16,091 bases of DNA from Methanomassiliicoccaceae archaeon (GTDB lineage Archaea; Thermoplasmatota; Thermoplasmata; Methanomassiliicoccales; Methanomethylophilaceae): the NCBI GenBank assembly GCA_009776625.1, contig WRNL01000021.1, positions 17 to 16,107 of the forward strand, read 5' to 3'. The notes below the pieces were generated by a model. That model ran no database searches and was not told the DNA's origin. It worked only from the letters and a program-made list of their open reading frames with translations. A program made the position numbers and the translations under genes. The first letter of the stretch is position 1; each line of letters begins with the position of its first letter. Below, piece by piece: positions 1-7,379 of this stretch.

Positions 1-110
1 CCCCCGCCGACGGGGCCGGCTGGGTCTGCGAGGGGGGCGTCAGGCTCGCGCTCAAGGACAGCATGGTCATGGGCAACGGGGTCGTGCTCACCTTCGAGCC
101 CGTGAGGTGA
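1..110 (+). CDS. C-terminal fragment of an unidentified protein
   Basis: A reading frame is open from the left edge (first full codon at 3) to a TGA at 108-110, giving about 35 residues that end in LTFEPVR. The piece is rich in Gly and Val (GAGWVCEGGVRLALKD, then MVMGNGVVLTFEPVR), which would suit terminal beta strands. I do not recognise the family and the rest lies outside the window. It reads in the same direction as mtnA, but a TATA-like box between them suggests that mtnA has its own promoter. Confidence 0.5.
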   Translation, partial: PADGAGWVCEGGVRLALKDSMVMGNGVVLTFEPVR

Positions 111-127
111 CGGGGCGAGCCAACGCC

Positions 128-135
128 TTTATAAT
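128..135 (+). promoter_or_regulatory. TATA box of the mtnA promoter
   Basis: TTTATAAT lies in an AT-rich pocket between two GC-rich genes. Archaeal transcription normally starts about 25 bases downstream of the box centre, here near 155-158. That is beyond the ATG at 145 and therefore favours the TTG at 169 as the mtnA start. Confidence 0.55.
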
Positions 136-168
136 CCAAACAGAATGACAGAAAAAGGGGAATCGGAC

Positions 169-1166
<998 letters not shown>

Positions 1167-1170
<4 letters not shown>

Positions 1171-1772
1171 ACGAGCAGTACGCGCGCGGCAGGCTGGCGG
1201 AGACCTGCAGGCTCCTCTACGACCGGGGCCTCACCGTGTCCGCCGGGGGCAACATGAGCCTGCGCCTGAACGAGAGGGAGTTCATAATAACGCCGTCCGG
1301 CAGGAACAAGGGCCTGCTCGGTCCCGAGGACATGGTTCTGATGGACATGAGGGGGAGGAGGCTCTCCGACGGGAGGCCCTCCATGGAGAAGGGGTTCCAC
1401 ATGGCGCTCTTCAAGGCGAACCCGGGCACGGCGGCGGTTATACACTGCCACCCCCTGTACTGCACGGCCCTCGCCGTCAAGGGGGAGGCGCTGAGGACGT
1501 CGCTCACCCCGGAGGGCGTCATCCTGCTTGGGGAGGTCCCCATGATCGGGTACTTCACCCCGGGGTCGAAGAGGCTGGTGGAGGCCGTTTCCATGCATTC
1601 CTCGCACAAGGCCATGCTCATGGAGAGGCACGGGGCGATAACCCAGGGTGGGACCCTCGAGGAGGCGTTCAACAGGATGGAGGAGCTCGAGTTCCAGGCG
1701 AGGCTCCAGACCCTGGTCGGGGACGCGGCAGGGCTGCCCGCCGCCGAGGTCAGGAAGCTTTCGAGGATGTGA
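1167..1772 (+). CDS. Class II aldolase, probably acting on (methylthio/deoxy)ribulose-1-phosphate
   Basis: This 201-residue protein belongs to the zinc-dependent class II aldolase/adducin family (fuculose-1-phosphate aldolase type). The family signatures are in order: GGNMSLR (27-33) and TPSGRNKG (42-49) in the phosphate-binding half, PSMEKGFH with the likely catalytic Glu74, HCHP with zinc ligands His93 and His95, and MERHGAIT with the third ligand His155. These positions nearly coincide with those of E. coli FucA. The start overlaps the mtnA stop by four bases, so translation is probably coupled. From that pairing I infer the substrate to be 5-methylthioribulose-1-phosphate or 5-deoxyribulose-1-phosphate, cleaved to DHAP and an aldehyde as in the known DHAP shunt. 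Fuculose or rhamnulose phosphate remain possible from the family alone. The fold is confident; the substrate is inferred. Confidence 0.85.
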
Positions 1773-1776
1773 CCCC

Positions 1777-2859
1777 ATGGCAGTGCTAGTGACGAAATGG
1801 TTCGGGGTGTTCCTGATAGACGAGAAGAGCGGGAGGGTGATCGACAAGAGGCTCATGCCCCGCGACCCGGACCTCATAGCGGAGAGGCTCGCCCTCGTCC
1901 AGAGGGGCTCGCTGCTCGACGAGGAGAGGGAGCTGGCGGGGAAGGCGCCCAAGGTGTCGGTCTCCGACACGAGGCAGTCGGAGCTCGGAAAGCCGATGTT
2001 CTACGACTCGTCTTTCCTCGACCCCGGGTCGTTCGGGTTCACAGAGGACGTGATGCACGGCGCCATGCTGGGGCTGGGGAGGCTGAGGTCCTCCGAGCCG
2101 GTCCCGCGGGACAGGAACCTGGTGCATGCGATAAGGGCCCTCGACGACCTCGTGGAGTGCTCCAACCTCCTGAGCGAGAGGCTGCACGAGTGGTACGGGA
2201 TGCACTTCCCGGAGCTGGCGGACTTCGCGAAGGACGACCGGTACGCCGCCCTGATAAACGCGCACGGCGGCAGGGAGGGGATAATAGAGGAGCTTGGCCT
2301 CGGCGTCAGCTCCATGGGCGCGGACCTGGAGGGCGCGGACCTGGACGAGATAGCGGGCCTCGCAGGGGCGCTGGGGGGGCTGTACGGCGAGAGGGGGAGG
2401 ATGGAGTCCTACATCTCGGAGATCGCGGCCGAGGCCGCGCCGAACATGTGCGCCCTGCTCGGCGCGCCGCTCTCGGCCAGGCTCATATCCTTGGCAGGGG
2501 GGCTGGGGAGGCTGTCGTCCCTGCCGTCATCCACGGTGCAGCTGCTGGGCGCCGAGAAGGCCATGTTCAGGCACCTCCGGTCCGGGAAGCGGCCGCCCAA
2601 GCACGGGGTGCTGTACCAGCACCCGGACGTCCACAGGTCGCCGTACTGGCAGAGGGGGAAGATAGCCAGGGCCCTCGCGGGGAAGGCCCTCATCGCCGCG
2701 AAGGTGGACGCCAACGGGGGGGAGTTCGTCGGGGACGCCCTCAGAGAGGGGTTCGAGGCACGCGTCAAGGACATCCAGGAGCATTACCCAGAGGCGCCGA
2801 AGAGGCCGCAGCCGAAAGGCGTGCCGAAGAAGAACAAGGGCAAAAAACCCAGGCGCTGA
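1777..2859 (+). CDS. nop5: Nop5/Nop56-58 family C/D-box sRNP core protein
   Basis: The protein (360 aa) is the scaffold of the archaeal C/D-box sRNP. It binds L7Ae-RNA through its NOP domain and recruits fibrillarin for 2'-O-methylation of rRNA and tRNA. The NOP domain starts at about residue 221 with APNMCALLGAPLSARLISLAGG and continues through LPSSTVQLLGAEKAMFRHL, KHGVLYQHPDVHRSPYWQRGK and ARALAGKALIAAKVD, all hallmark stretches. The middle, about 105-215, looks helical as expected for the coiled-coil dimerisation domain. The end is a basic tail (PKKNKGKKPRR), common in archaeal Nop5. The frame is open upstream to 1648, but the ATG at 1777 begins the recognisable N-terminal domain and has GAGG at 1763-1766, inside the aldolase 3' end. 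The gene follows the aldolase stop by 4 bases. Fibrillarin, its usual neighbour, is not in the window. Confidence 0.93.
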   Translation: MAVLVTKWFGVFLIDEKSGRVIDKRLMPRDPDLIAERLALVQRGSLLDEERELAGKAPKVSVSDTRQSELGKPMFYDSSFLDPGSFGFTEDVMHGAMLGLGRLRSSEPVPRDRNLVHAIRALDDLVECSNLLSERLHEWYGMHFPELADFAKDDRYAALINAHGGREGIIEELGLGVSSMGADLEGADLDEIAGLAGALGGLYGERGRMESYISEIAAEAAPNMCALLGAPLSARLISLAGGLGRLSSLPSSTVQLLGAEKAMFRHLRSGKRPPKHGVLYQHPDVHRSPYWQRGKIARALAGKALIAAKVDANGGEFVGDALREGFEARVKDIQEHYPEAPKRPQPKGVPKKNKGKKPRR

Positions 2860-2867
2860 CCCTACAC

Positions 2868-2879
2868 AAAATATATTAA
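2868..2879 (+). promoter_or_regulatory. TATA box of the aIF5A transcript
   Basis: AAAATATATTAA, directly after the nop5 stop, is one of the most AT-rich stretches nearby and matches an archaeal TATA box. The transcript should begin near 2897-2902. That leaves an unusually long leader of about 95 bases before the preferred aIF5A start at 2995, in contrast to the very short leaders predicted elsewhere in this window. Confidence 0.7.
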
Positions 2880-2908
2880 ACACGGCAGGGATAAGGACGG
2901 AGGCAGAG

Positions 2909-2978
2909 ATGCCGCCGTCGCACGATGTGCCACAGCCCGTCCCGTTCTCCGGGGGGCAGGGCTGCCCGCCGGCGGCAT
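2909..2978 (+). promoter_or_regulatory. Inverted repeat in the aIF5A leader RNA
   Basis: ATGCCGCCG at 2909-2917 is exactly complementary to CGGCGGCAT at 2970-2978, a perfect 9-bp stem closing a 52-base loop. Inside it, GGGCA (2954-2958) can pair with TGCCC (2963-2967). The 5' arm contains the start codon and first Pro-Pro codons of the leader peptide, and the 3' arm ends one base before the aIF5A ribosome binding site. The arms are seen directly; folding and function are inferred. Confidence 0.45.
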
Positions 2979-2980
2979 GA
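2909..2980 (+). CDS. Putative 23-aa proline-rich leader peptide upstream of aIF5A
   Basis: A short frame begins ATG-CCG-CCG (2909) and stops at TGA 2978-2980. GGAGG at 2899-2903 lies 5 bases upstream, a textbook ribosome binding site. The peptide starts MPPSHDVPQPVP and ends CPPAA: seven of 23 residues are proline, with Pro-Pro at positions 2-3 and 20-21. Third codon positions are mostly G or C, as in the real genes here. The TGA overlaps an ATG at 2977 in the aIF5A frame and touches the aIF5A ribosome binding site at 2979-2986. Because IF5A is the factor that rescues ribosomes at Pro-Pro, the composition suggests an autoregulatory leader; this is inference. It could also be a chance frame in GC-rich DNA. 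Confidence 0.45.
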   Translation: MPPSHDVPQPVPFSGGQGCPPAA

Positions 2981-2994
2981 GGAAGGTCGATCAA

Positions 2995-3372
2995 ATGTGG
3001 GAAATGAAAGAGATCAGGGAGCTGAAGGTAGGGAGGTACGTCAACATCGACGATTCCCCCTGCAAGATCATATCAATTAGCACGTCGAAGCCCGGCAAGC
3101 ACGGGTCAGCGAAAGCGAGCATCGAGGCCACGGACATATTCACGGGTTCCAAGAAATCGATCAACGCGCCGGTGAGCACGAAGGTGCAGGTCCCCCAGAT
3201 AGACCGGAGGAAGGGGCAGGTGCTGTCCATACAGGGCAACGAGGTCCAGATAATGGACCTCGAGACGTTCGAGAACTTCTCCATGGCCATCAACGAGGAC
3301 CACGAGGGCCCCGTCGAGGCCGGCGGGGAGGTCATGTACATCGTCGCCATGGGAAGGAACAAGCTCCTGTGA
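2995..3372 (+). CDS. eif5A: Translation initiation factor 5A (aIF5A, hypusine-containing)
   Basis: This 125-residue protein is the archaeal homologue of eIF5A/EF-P. It promotes peptide bond formation at proline-rich and other stalling sequences after hypusine modification of one lysine. The loop STSKPGKHGSAK contains that lysine (Lys35 of PGKHG), followed by the SH3-like N-domain end (PVSTKVQVPQIDRRKGQVLSI) and the OB-fold C-domain (NEVQIMDLETFENF). I chose the ATG at 2995 because GAGGAAGG (2979-2986) lies 8 bases before it and the protein then starts MWEMKEIREL, typical for the family. An in-frame ATG at 2977 would add six residues and overlap the leader-peptide stop, but has no good binding site. 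Agmatinase follows after 10 bases, so polyamine metabolism and the modified factor are probably co-transcribed. Confidence 0.95.
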   Translation: MWEMKEIRELKVGRYVNIDDSPCKIISISTSKPGKHGSAKASIEATDIFTGSKKSINAPVSTKVQVPQIDRRKGQVLSIQGNEVQIMDLETFENFSMAINEDHEGPVEAGGEVMYIVAMGRNKLL

Positions 3373-3382
3373 GGCGGCCCCC

Positions 3383-4243
3383 TTGCCTTACGGGCTATCC
3401 TACGCGGGCGCGGGCTCCGACTACGACGGAGCCGACGCCTTCATCCTGGGCATACCTTACGACAGGACCTCGAGCTTCAAGGCGGGCGCCAGGGAGGCGC
3501 CGGCCCACATAAGGCGGGCGTCGTACGGTTTCGAGGAGATACATTTCGAGCACGGCCTCGGCCTCCCCGGGATCAGCGTGTTCGACCAGGGCGACTGCGA
3601 GGCCCCCTTCCTCCCCGAGGACATGATGGGCGAGGTCAAGTTCTTCATGGCCCCCGCCGTCAGGGACGGGAAGTTCACCGTCGCGATCGGCGGGGAGCAT
3701 TCCGTCAACATCCCCATCATACAGTGTTTCAAGAAGAGCGACGTGGCCCTGATAACGATAGACGCGCACCTCGACTCCAGGGACGAGTACCTCGGCACGA
3801 GGTACAGCCACGCCTGCGTCACCAGGCGCGCCGCCGAGCACCTCGGCATCGATAACGTGTTCTCGCTAGGGGTGAGGTCGATATCCAGGGAGGAGCTGGA
3901 GAGGGACGACGTCATCCCCCACGTCACGTCCTTCGAGATCAGGGAGACCGGGATGGAGAGAGCAGTCAGGAGTGCGCTGGACCACGTGAGGAGCGAGCGG
4001 GTGTACCTGTCGCTGGACATAGACGGCATCGACCCTGCCTATGCGCCGGGCACGGGCACCCCCGAGCCCTTCGGCCTCGACCCCCTGGACGTCAAGAAGG
4101 CGATCAACATCATAGGGGACAGGCTTATCGGCTTCGACGTGACCGAGGTATGCCCGCCGGCAGACCCCTCGGGCATAACCTCCGTGCTGGCGGCGAGGCT
4201 AATCAACGAGGCGCTCGCCGTCCGCTCGAAGAGCCTCGGCTGA
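3383..4243 (+). CDS. speB: Agmatinase (arginase/ureohydrolase family)
   Basis: The enzyme hydrolyses agmatine to putrescine and urea in polyamine synthesis. The 286-residue protein has the ureohydrolase metal-binding sites in order: GGEHS with His106, DAHLD at 127-131 and SLDIDGIDP with Asp212 and Asp214, which hold the two manganese ions. The N-terminal GIPYDRTSSFKAGAREAP segment is the usual agmatinase signature for this branch. The start is TTG at 3383, with GAGGCGG (3371-3377) overlapping the aIF5A stop as its ribosome binding site. Deoxyhypusine formation needs a polyamine, so placement next to aIF5A is meaningful; in haloarchaea an agmatinase-like protein has been tied to aIF5A modification, and a similar role is possible here. 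Formiminoglutamase and guanidinobutyrase are less likely alternatives. It ends 27 bases before the convergent glmM. Confidence 0.9.
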   Translation: MPYGLSYAGAGSDYDGADAFILGIPYDRTSSFKAGAREAPAHIRRASYGFEEIHFEHGLGLPGISVFDQGDCEAPFLPEDMMGEVKFFMAPAVRDGKFTVAIGGEHSVNIPIIQCFKKSDVALITIDAHLDSRDEYLGTRYSHACVTRRAAEHLGIDNVFSLGVRSISREELERDDVIPHVTSFEIRETGMERAVRSALDHVRSERVYLSLDIDGIDPAYAPGTGTPEPFGLDPLDVKKAINIIGDRLIGFDVTEVCPPADPSGITSVLAARLINEALAVRSKSLG

Positions 4244-4270
4244 GCCGTGGATCGAGCATCCCTTGGCTAC

Positions 4271-5626
4271 TCAGTCGAAACGGCGGCCCAGGTACTCCCT
4301 GACCGCCGCCTCGTACCTGTCCGCCCTCGACGACGCGACCCTTTCGTCCTTGGACTCGGAGAAGATCCTGAACAGGGGCTCCGTCCCCGACGGCCTGGCG
4401 AGGACCCACCCGTCGTCGAATATCGCCTTGACCCCGTCGGTGTCGTCAACCCTCGCCCCTGCGCTCTCGCCCGCGATGTGCCGCAGGACGTCCGCCTTCA
4501 TCCCCTCGGGGCATCCGACCTTCCTCTTCACCGTGTGATATACGGGGAGGGTCGAGACCTGGCCCCCGAGGGGGCCTTCCCTGGCGATGCATTCCAGCAT
4601 CGTCGCGACGGCCATGCCGGCGTCCCTGCAGTACTGGTGTTCCGGGAATATCAGCCCCCCGTTCTCCTCGCCGCCGAACACCGCCCGAGCCTCGATCATC
4701 CTCCTGGCGACGGTCGGCGCCCCCACCTTGGTGTACACGACCGACCCGCCCGCCCCGTTGACGACCTCCTCGACGAGCGACGAGGTGCTGACCGGCGTCA
4801 CCACCGCCCCCTTCCTTTTCGAGAGGGCGTGCCTCGACAGCAGTGCCAGGCTCTTGTCCCCGCTGACATACGTCCCGTCGCCGGCGACGAACACGCACCT
4901 GTCCGCGTCCCCGTCATGGGCTATGCCCAGGTCGGACCCCGTCGCCCTGGTCATGGCGAGGAGGTCGCTGAGGTTCTCCTCTGTCGGCTCGCTGGGGCGC
5001 CCCGGGCATCCCTGCGGGTTGCAGTTTATCGTCACGGCGGCCACCCCCAGCCTCTCGAGGAGCATCGGGGTCGTCTCACAGGCGGCGCCGTTGGCGCAGT
5101 CGAGGCAGACCCTCAGCCCGGCCGCTTTTATCGCTTCAGCGTCGACCTTGGAGACGACGGAGTCCACATAAGCCTCGCCTGCGCCGGCCACTTTCCGCAC
5201 GGCCCCGACGGAGCCCCACGGCACGCACGGGGCCTCCTGCGAGCACATGGCCTCGACCCCCTCCTCCTCCTCGCGGCTGGCCTCCGTGCCGTCGCTGGAT
5301 ATGTACTTGACGCCGTTGAACTGCGGGGGGTTGTGGGACGCGGTCACCATCACGCCCCCTTTGACGCCGCCGTGCGCCCTGACGTAATGCTGCAGGGCGG
5401 GGGTCGGCAGGACGCCGAGGTCATGGACGTCCGACCCGGCGGCCATTATCCCGGACGACACGGCCGCCCTCATCATGTCGGCGGAGGCCCTCGTGTCGGT
5501 GGCGACGGCGACGTCGCCGCCAAGGGCGGCGCCTATCGCCTTCCCCAGCCGGAGTGCCAGGTCGGCGGTCATGTCCTCGTTGACCACCCCCCTGACCCCG
5601 TTGGTGCCGAACAGCCTCCCGTCCAC
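4271..5626 (-). CDS. glmM: Phosphoglucosamine mutase (GlmM), archaeal type
   Basis: A member of the alpha-D-phosphohexomutase family (451 aa) that interconverts glucosamine-6-phosphate and glucosamine-1-phosphate for UDP-GlcNAc synthesis. All four active-site elements are present: the start GRLFGTNGVRG, the phosphoserine loop VMVTASHNPP with Ser97, the magnesium loop DGDADR with Asp238, Asp240 and Asp242, and the sugar loop GGEENGG, followed by the phosphate-binding RPSGTEPLFRI near the C-terminus. The FGTNGVRG start and the length fit archaeal GlmM; phosphomannomutase or dual activity cannot be excluded. The start is GTG at 5624-5626, directly abutting the TGA of the DUF47 gene. AGGAGG at 5633-5638 serves as ribosome binding site, so it is the last gene of the minus-strand cluster. 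Confidence 0.9.
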   Translation of the reverse strand: MDGRLFGTNGVRGVVNEDMTADLALRLGKAIGAALGGDVAVATDTRASADMMRAAVSSGIMAAGSDVHDLGVLPTPALQHYVRAHGGVKGGVMVTASHNPPQFNGVKYISSDGTEASREEEEGVEAMCSQEAPCVPWGSVGAVRKVAGAGEAYVDSVVSKVDAEAIKAAGLRVCLDCANGAACETTPMLLERLGVAAVTINCNPQGCPGRPSEPTEENLSDLLAMTRATGSDLGIAHDGDADRCVFVAGDGTYVSGDKSLALLSRHALSKRKGAVVTPVSTSSLVEEVVNGAGGSVVYTKVGAPTVARRMIEARAVFGGEENGGLIFPEHQYCRDAGMAVATMLECIAREGPLGGQVSTLPVYHTVKRKVGCPEGMKADVLRHIAGESAGARVDDTDGVKAIFDDGWVLARPSGTEPLFRIFSESKDERVASSRADRYEAAVREYLGRRFD

Positions 5627-6304
5627 TCAAACCCTCCTGGCGACCATCATTATGGAAAGGGTGTCGGCGCAGTTCTTGCAGGTGTCGGCCGCCATCTCGA
5701 TGGTGAATATAAGCTCCCTCACGAGCATCACGGCGCGGGGGTCCATGGGGGACAGGTGCACGTGCTTTATGCAGGAGAAGTACAGCCCGTCGATTATCTT
5801 CTCCTGGTCGTAAACCGCCTCTATGTTCCTGACCGTCTCCGTGGACGCGCTGTCCATGCCCTCTATGACCTTGACCAGGTGCTTCACGGCGGGTATCAGC
5901 TCGTCGGACATCTTCCCGATCTCCAGCCATATGTACTCGGGGACGAGGGCGTTGGTCTCCTTCAGGAGCTGCACATGGATCGCCGCCTCCTTGCACCAGT
6001 TTGCGATCTGGTCCATCTTCCTTATGAAGTGGATCAGGTCCTCCCTCTCCTGGACGCTCAGCTCCCCGCCCGACACGTCGGCGCAGAGCCTGTCCTCGAT
6101 CCTGTCCGCCTCCCTCTCCAGCATCATCAGCCTCTCGATGCACTTCATCGCGCTGACCTGGTCGCCCTTGCCCATCGCGATCAGCGCGAGGTTGAGCTCC
6201 GTCGCCGCGTCCTGGACCACCAGGCCGTGGCTCCTCGAGCCCATCCTCACGACTTCCTCCTTCCTCTTGGAGAACCATCCAAGCATACCCTTCTTCTCAT
6301 TCAA
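5627..6304 (-). CDS. DUF47/PhoU-like protein
   Basis: This 225-residue protein, predicted almost wholly helical, belongs to the DUF47 (PhoU-like, TIGR00153-type) family, whose members form PhoU-like helical bundles that bind metal clusters. The acidic motif LEREADRIEDRL (62-73; Glu63, Glu65, Asp67, Glu70, Asp71) is the PhoU-type metal site, and MDQIANWCKEAAI is a second helix repeat. DUF47 proteins normally accompany Pit phosphate transporters or regulate ABC importers. Here it is translated directly after two ABC ATPases, so it may gate that transporter. The start is TTG at 6302-6304 with GGAGG nine bases upstream, overlapping the end of the preceding ATPase by 8 bases; an in-frame ATG at 6284-6286 has poorer spacing. 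Confidence 0.85.
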   Translation of the reverse strand: MNEKKGMLGWFSKRKEEVVRMGSRSHGLVVQDAATELNLALIAMGKGDQVSAMKCIERLMMLEREADRIEDRLCADVSGGELSVQEREDLIHFIRKMDQIANWCKEAAIHVQLLKETNALVPEYIWLEIGKMSDELIPAVKHLVKVIEGMDSASTETVRNIEAVYDQEKIIDGLYFSCIKHVHLSPMDPRAVMLVRELIFTIEMAADTCKNCADTLSIMMVARRV

Positions 6305-7379
6305 GCTTTATCGCCTCCTCTAATCCTTCCTCCGGCCTGGCGAACACCTTCGTCGCCTTCTTGTTGAACACGAGGTACAGCCGGTCGCCCACCTCCGGCA
6401 CCTCGTCGTTCGACGAGACGTTGTAGTCGATGTAGTCGCTGGTCTCGGCCAGCGTCCTCACCCTCCAGTACGTCCCCATGAAAACCACCCCGACCACCCT
6501 CGCCTTGAGGCCGTCGGTCGCCGTGTAGACGCTCTCGGGGCGGACCGATATGACAACGGGGTCGCCCTCGCCGAAGTCCGACCTGGCGGCCCTCACCGTC
6601 TGGCCGCCCCTGAGCCTCACCACCGTCCTACCCGTCCTTGTCTTGCCGGCCACCGCGCACTCCATTAGGTTCGTCTCCCCTATGAAGTACGCCGCGAACA
6701 GCGAGCGGGGGTTCCTGTACAGGTCGAGCGGCGTCCCGACCTCGTGTATCCCCCCCGCCCTCATCAGTATTATCCTGTCCGAGACGGACATCGCCTCCTC
6801 CTGGTCGTGGGTCACGTGGAGGACGGTTATCCCCAGCCTCTTGACGAGCCTCCTTATCTCGTACCTCAGCTCGACGCGGACGCGGGCGTCCAGCGCCGAC
6901 AGGGGCTCGTCCAGCATGAGCATCTTCGACCCGGACGCCAGCGCCCTGGCGAGGGCGGCCTTCTGCTGCTCCCCGCCCGACAGCTCGGAGGGGAACATCC
7001 CCGCCCGGTCGAGCATCTTCACCAGCTCGAGGTTGTCCCTCTCTATCCTGTCTGCCTCCTCCCGTGGCAGGTCCTTGACCCTGGGGCTGTACCCCACGTT
7101 GTCCCCGATGGTCATGTTGGGGAACAGCGCTATGTTCTGGAACACGTACCCCGTGTCCCTGTCCTCGATGGGGACGTCCGTCACGTCCTCCCCGTCGACG
7201 AACACCCTCCCCTCGGTGGGCCTCCATATCCCGGATATCACCTTTATCAGGGTCGTCTTGCCGCAGCCCGACGGCCCCAGCAGGGTGAGGTACTCCCCCT
7301 TCTCCATGGACAGGCTGACGTCCTTGATCGCATAGAAGTCCCCGAACCTCATCGACACGTTCTCGAGCCTTATCTTCAT
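6297..7379 (-). CDS. ABC transporter ATP-binding protein B (CUT1/MOI type with TOBE domain)
   Basis: The 360-residue ATPase energises the fused permease of this cluster. It shows Walker A GPSGCGKTT (35-43), Q-loop VFQNIALFP with Gln81, signature LSGGEQQKAALARAL (133-147), Walker B MLMLDEP with Asp157 and Glu158, D-loop SALD, and H-loop HVTHDQEEA, so all catalytic residues are intact. After about residue 235 a C-terminal TOBE-like regulatory region follows. The ATG start overlaps the stop of ATPase A by one base (TGATG), showing tight coupling. Together with A it probably forms a heterodimer on the permease. The family covers spermidine, iron, thiamine, molybdate/tungstate and sulfate importers, so the substrate is not fixed by this sequence. 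Confidence 0.92.
   Translation of the reverse strand: MKIRLENVSMRFGDFYAIKDVSLSMEKGEYLTLLGPSGCGKTTLIKVISGIWRPTEGRVFVDGEDVTDVPIEDRDTGYVFQNIALFPNMTIGDNVGYSPRVKDLPREEADRIERDNLELVKMLDRAGMFPSELSGGEQQKAALARALASGSKMLMLDEPLSALDARVRVELRYEIRRLVKRLGITVLHVTHDQEEAMSVSDRIILMRAGGIHEVGTPLDLYRNPRSLFAAYFIGETNLMECAVAGKTRTGRTVVRLRGGQTVRAARSDFGEGDPVVISVRPESVYTATDGLKARVVGVVFMGTYWRVRTLAETSDYIDYNVSSNDEVPEVGDRLYLVFNKKATKVFARPEEGLEEAIKLE

Noticed and set aside
1648..1776. N-terminal extension of Nop5
   Set aside because: The extension is Arg/Ser-rich and overlaps the aldolase in another frame. The family N-terminus begins at the ATG at 1777.
4247..6367. Very long open frame on the plus strand
   Set aside because: It lies opposite glmM and the DUF47 gene, both with intact family motifs. 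Its translation is rich in Pro, His, Arg and Gly with no motif, as expected for an antisense frame in high-GC DNA.
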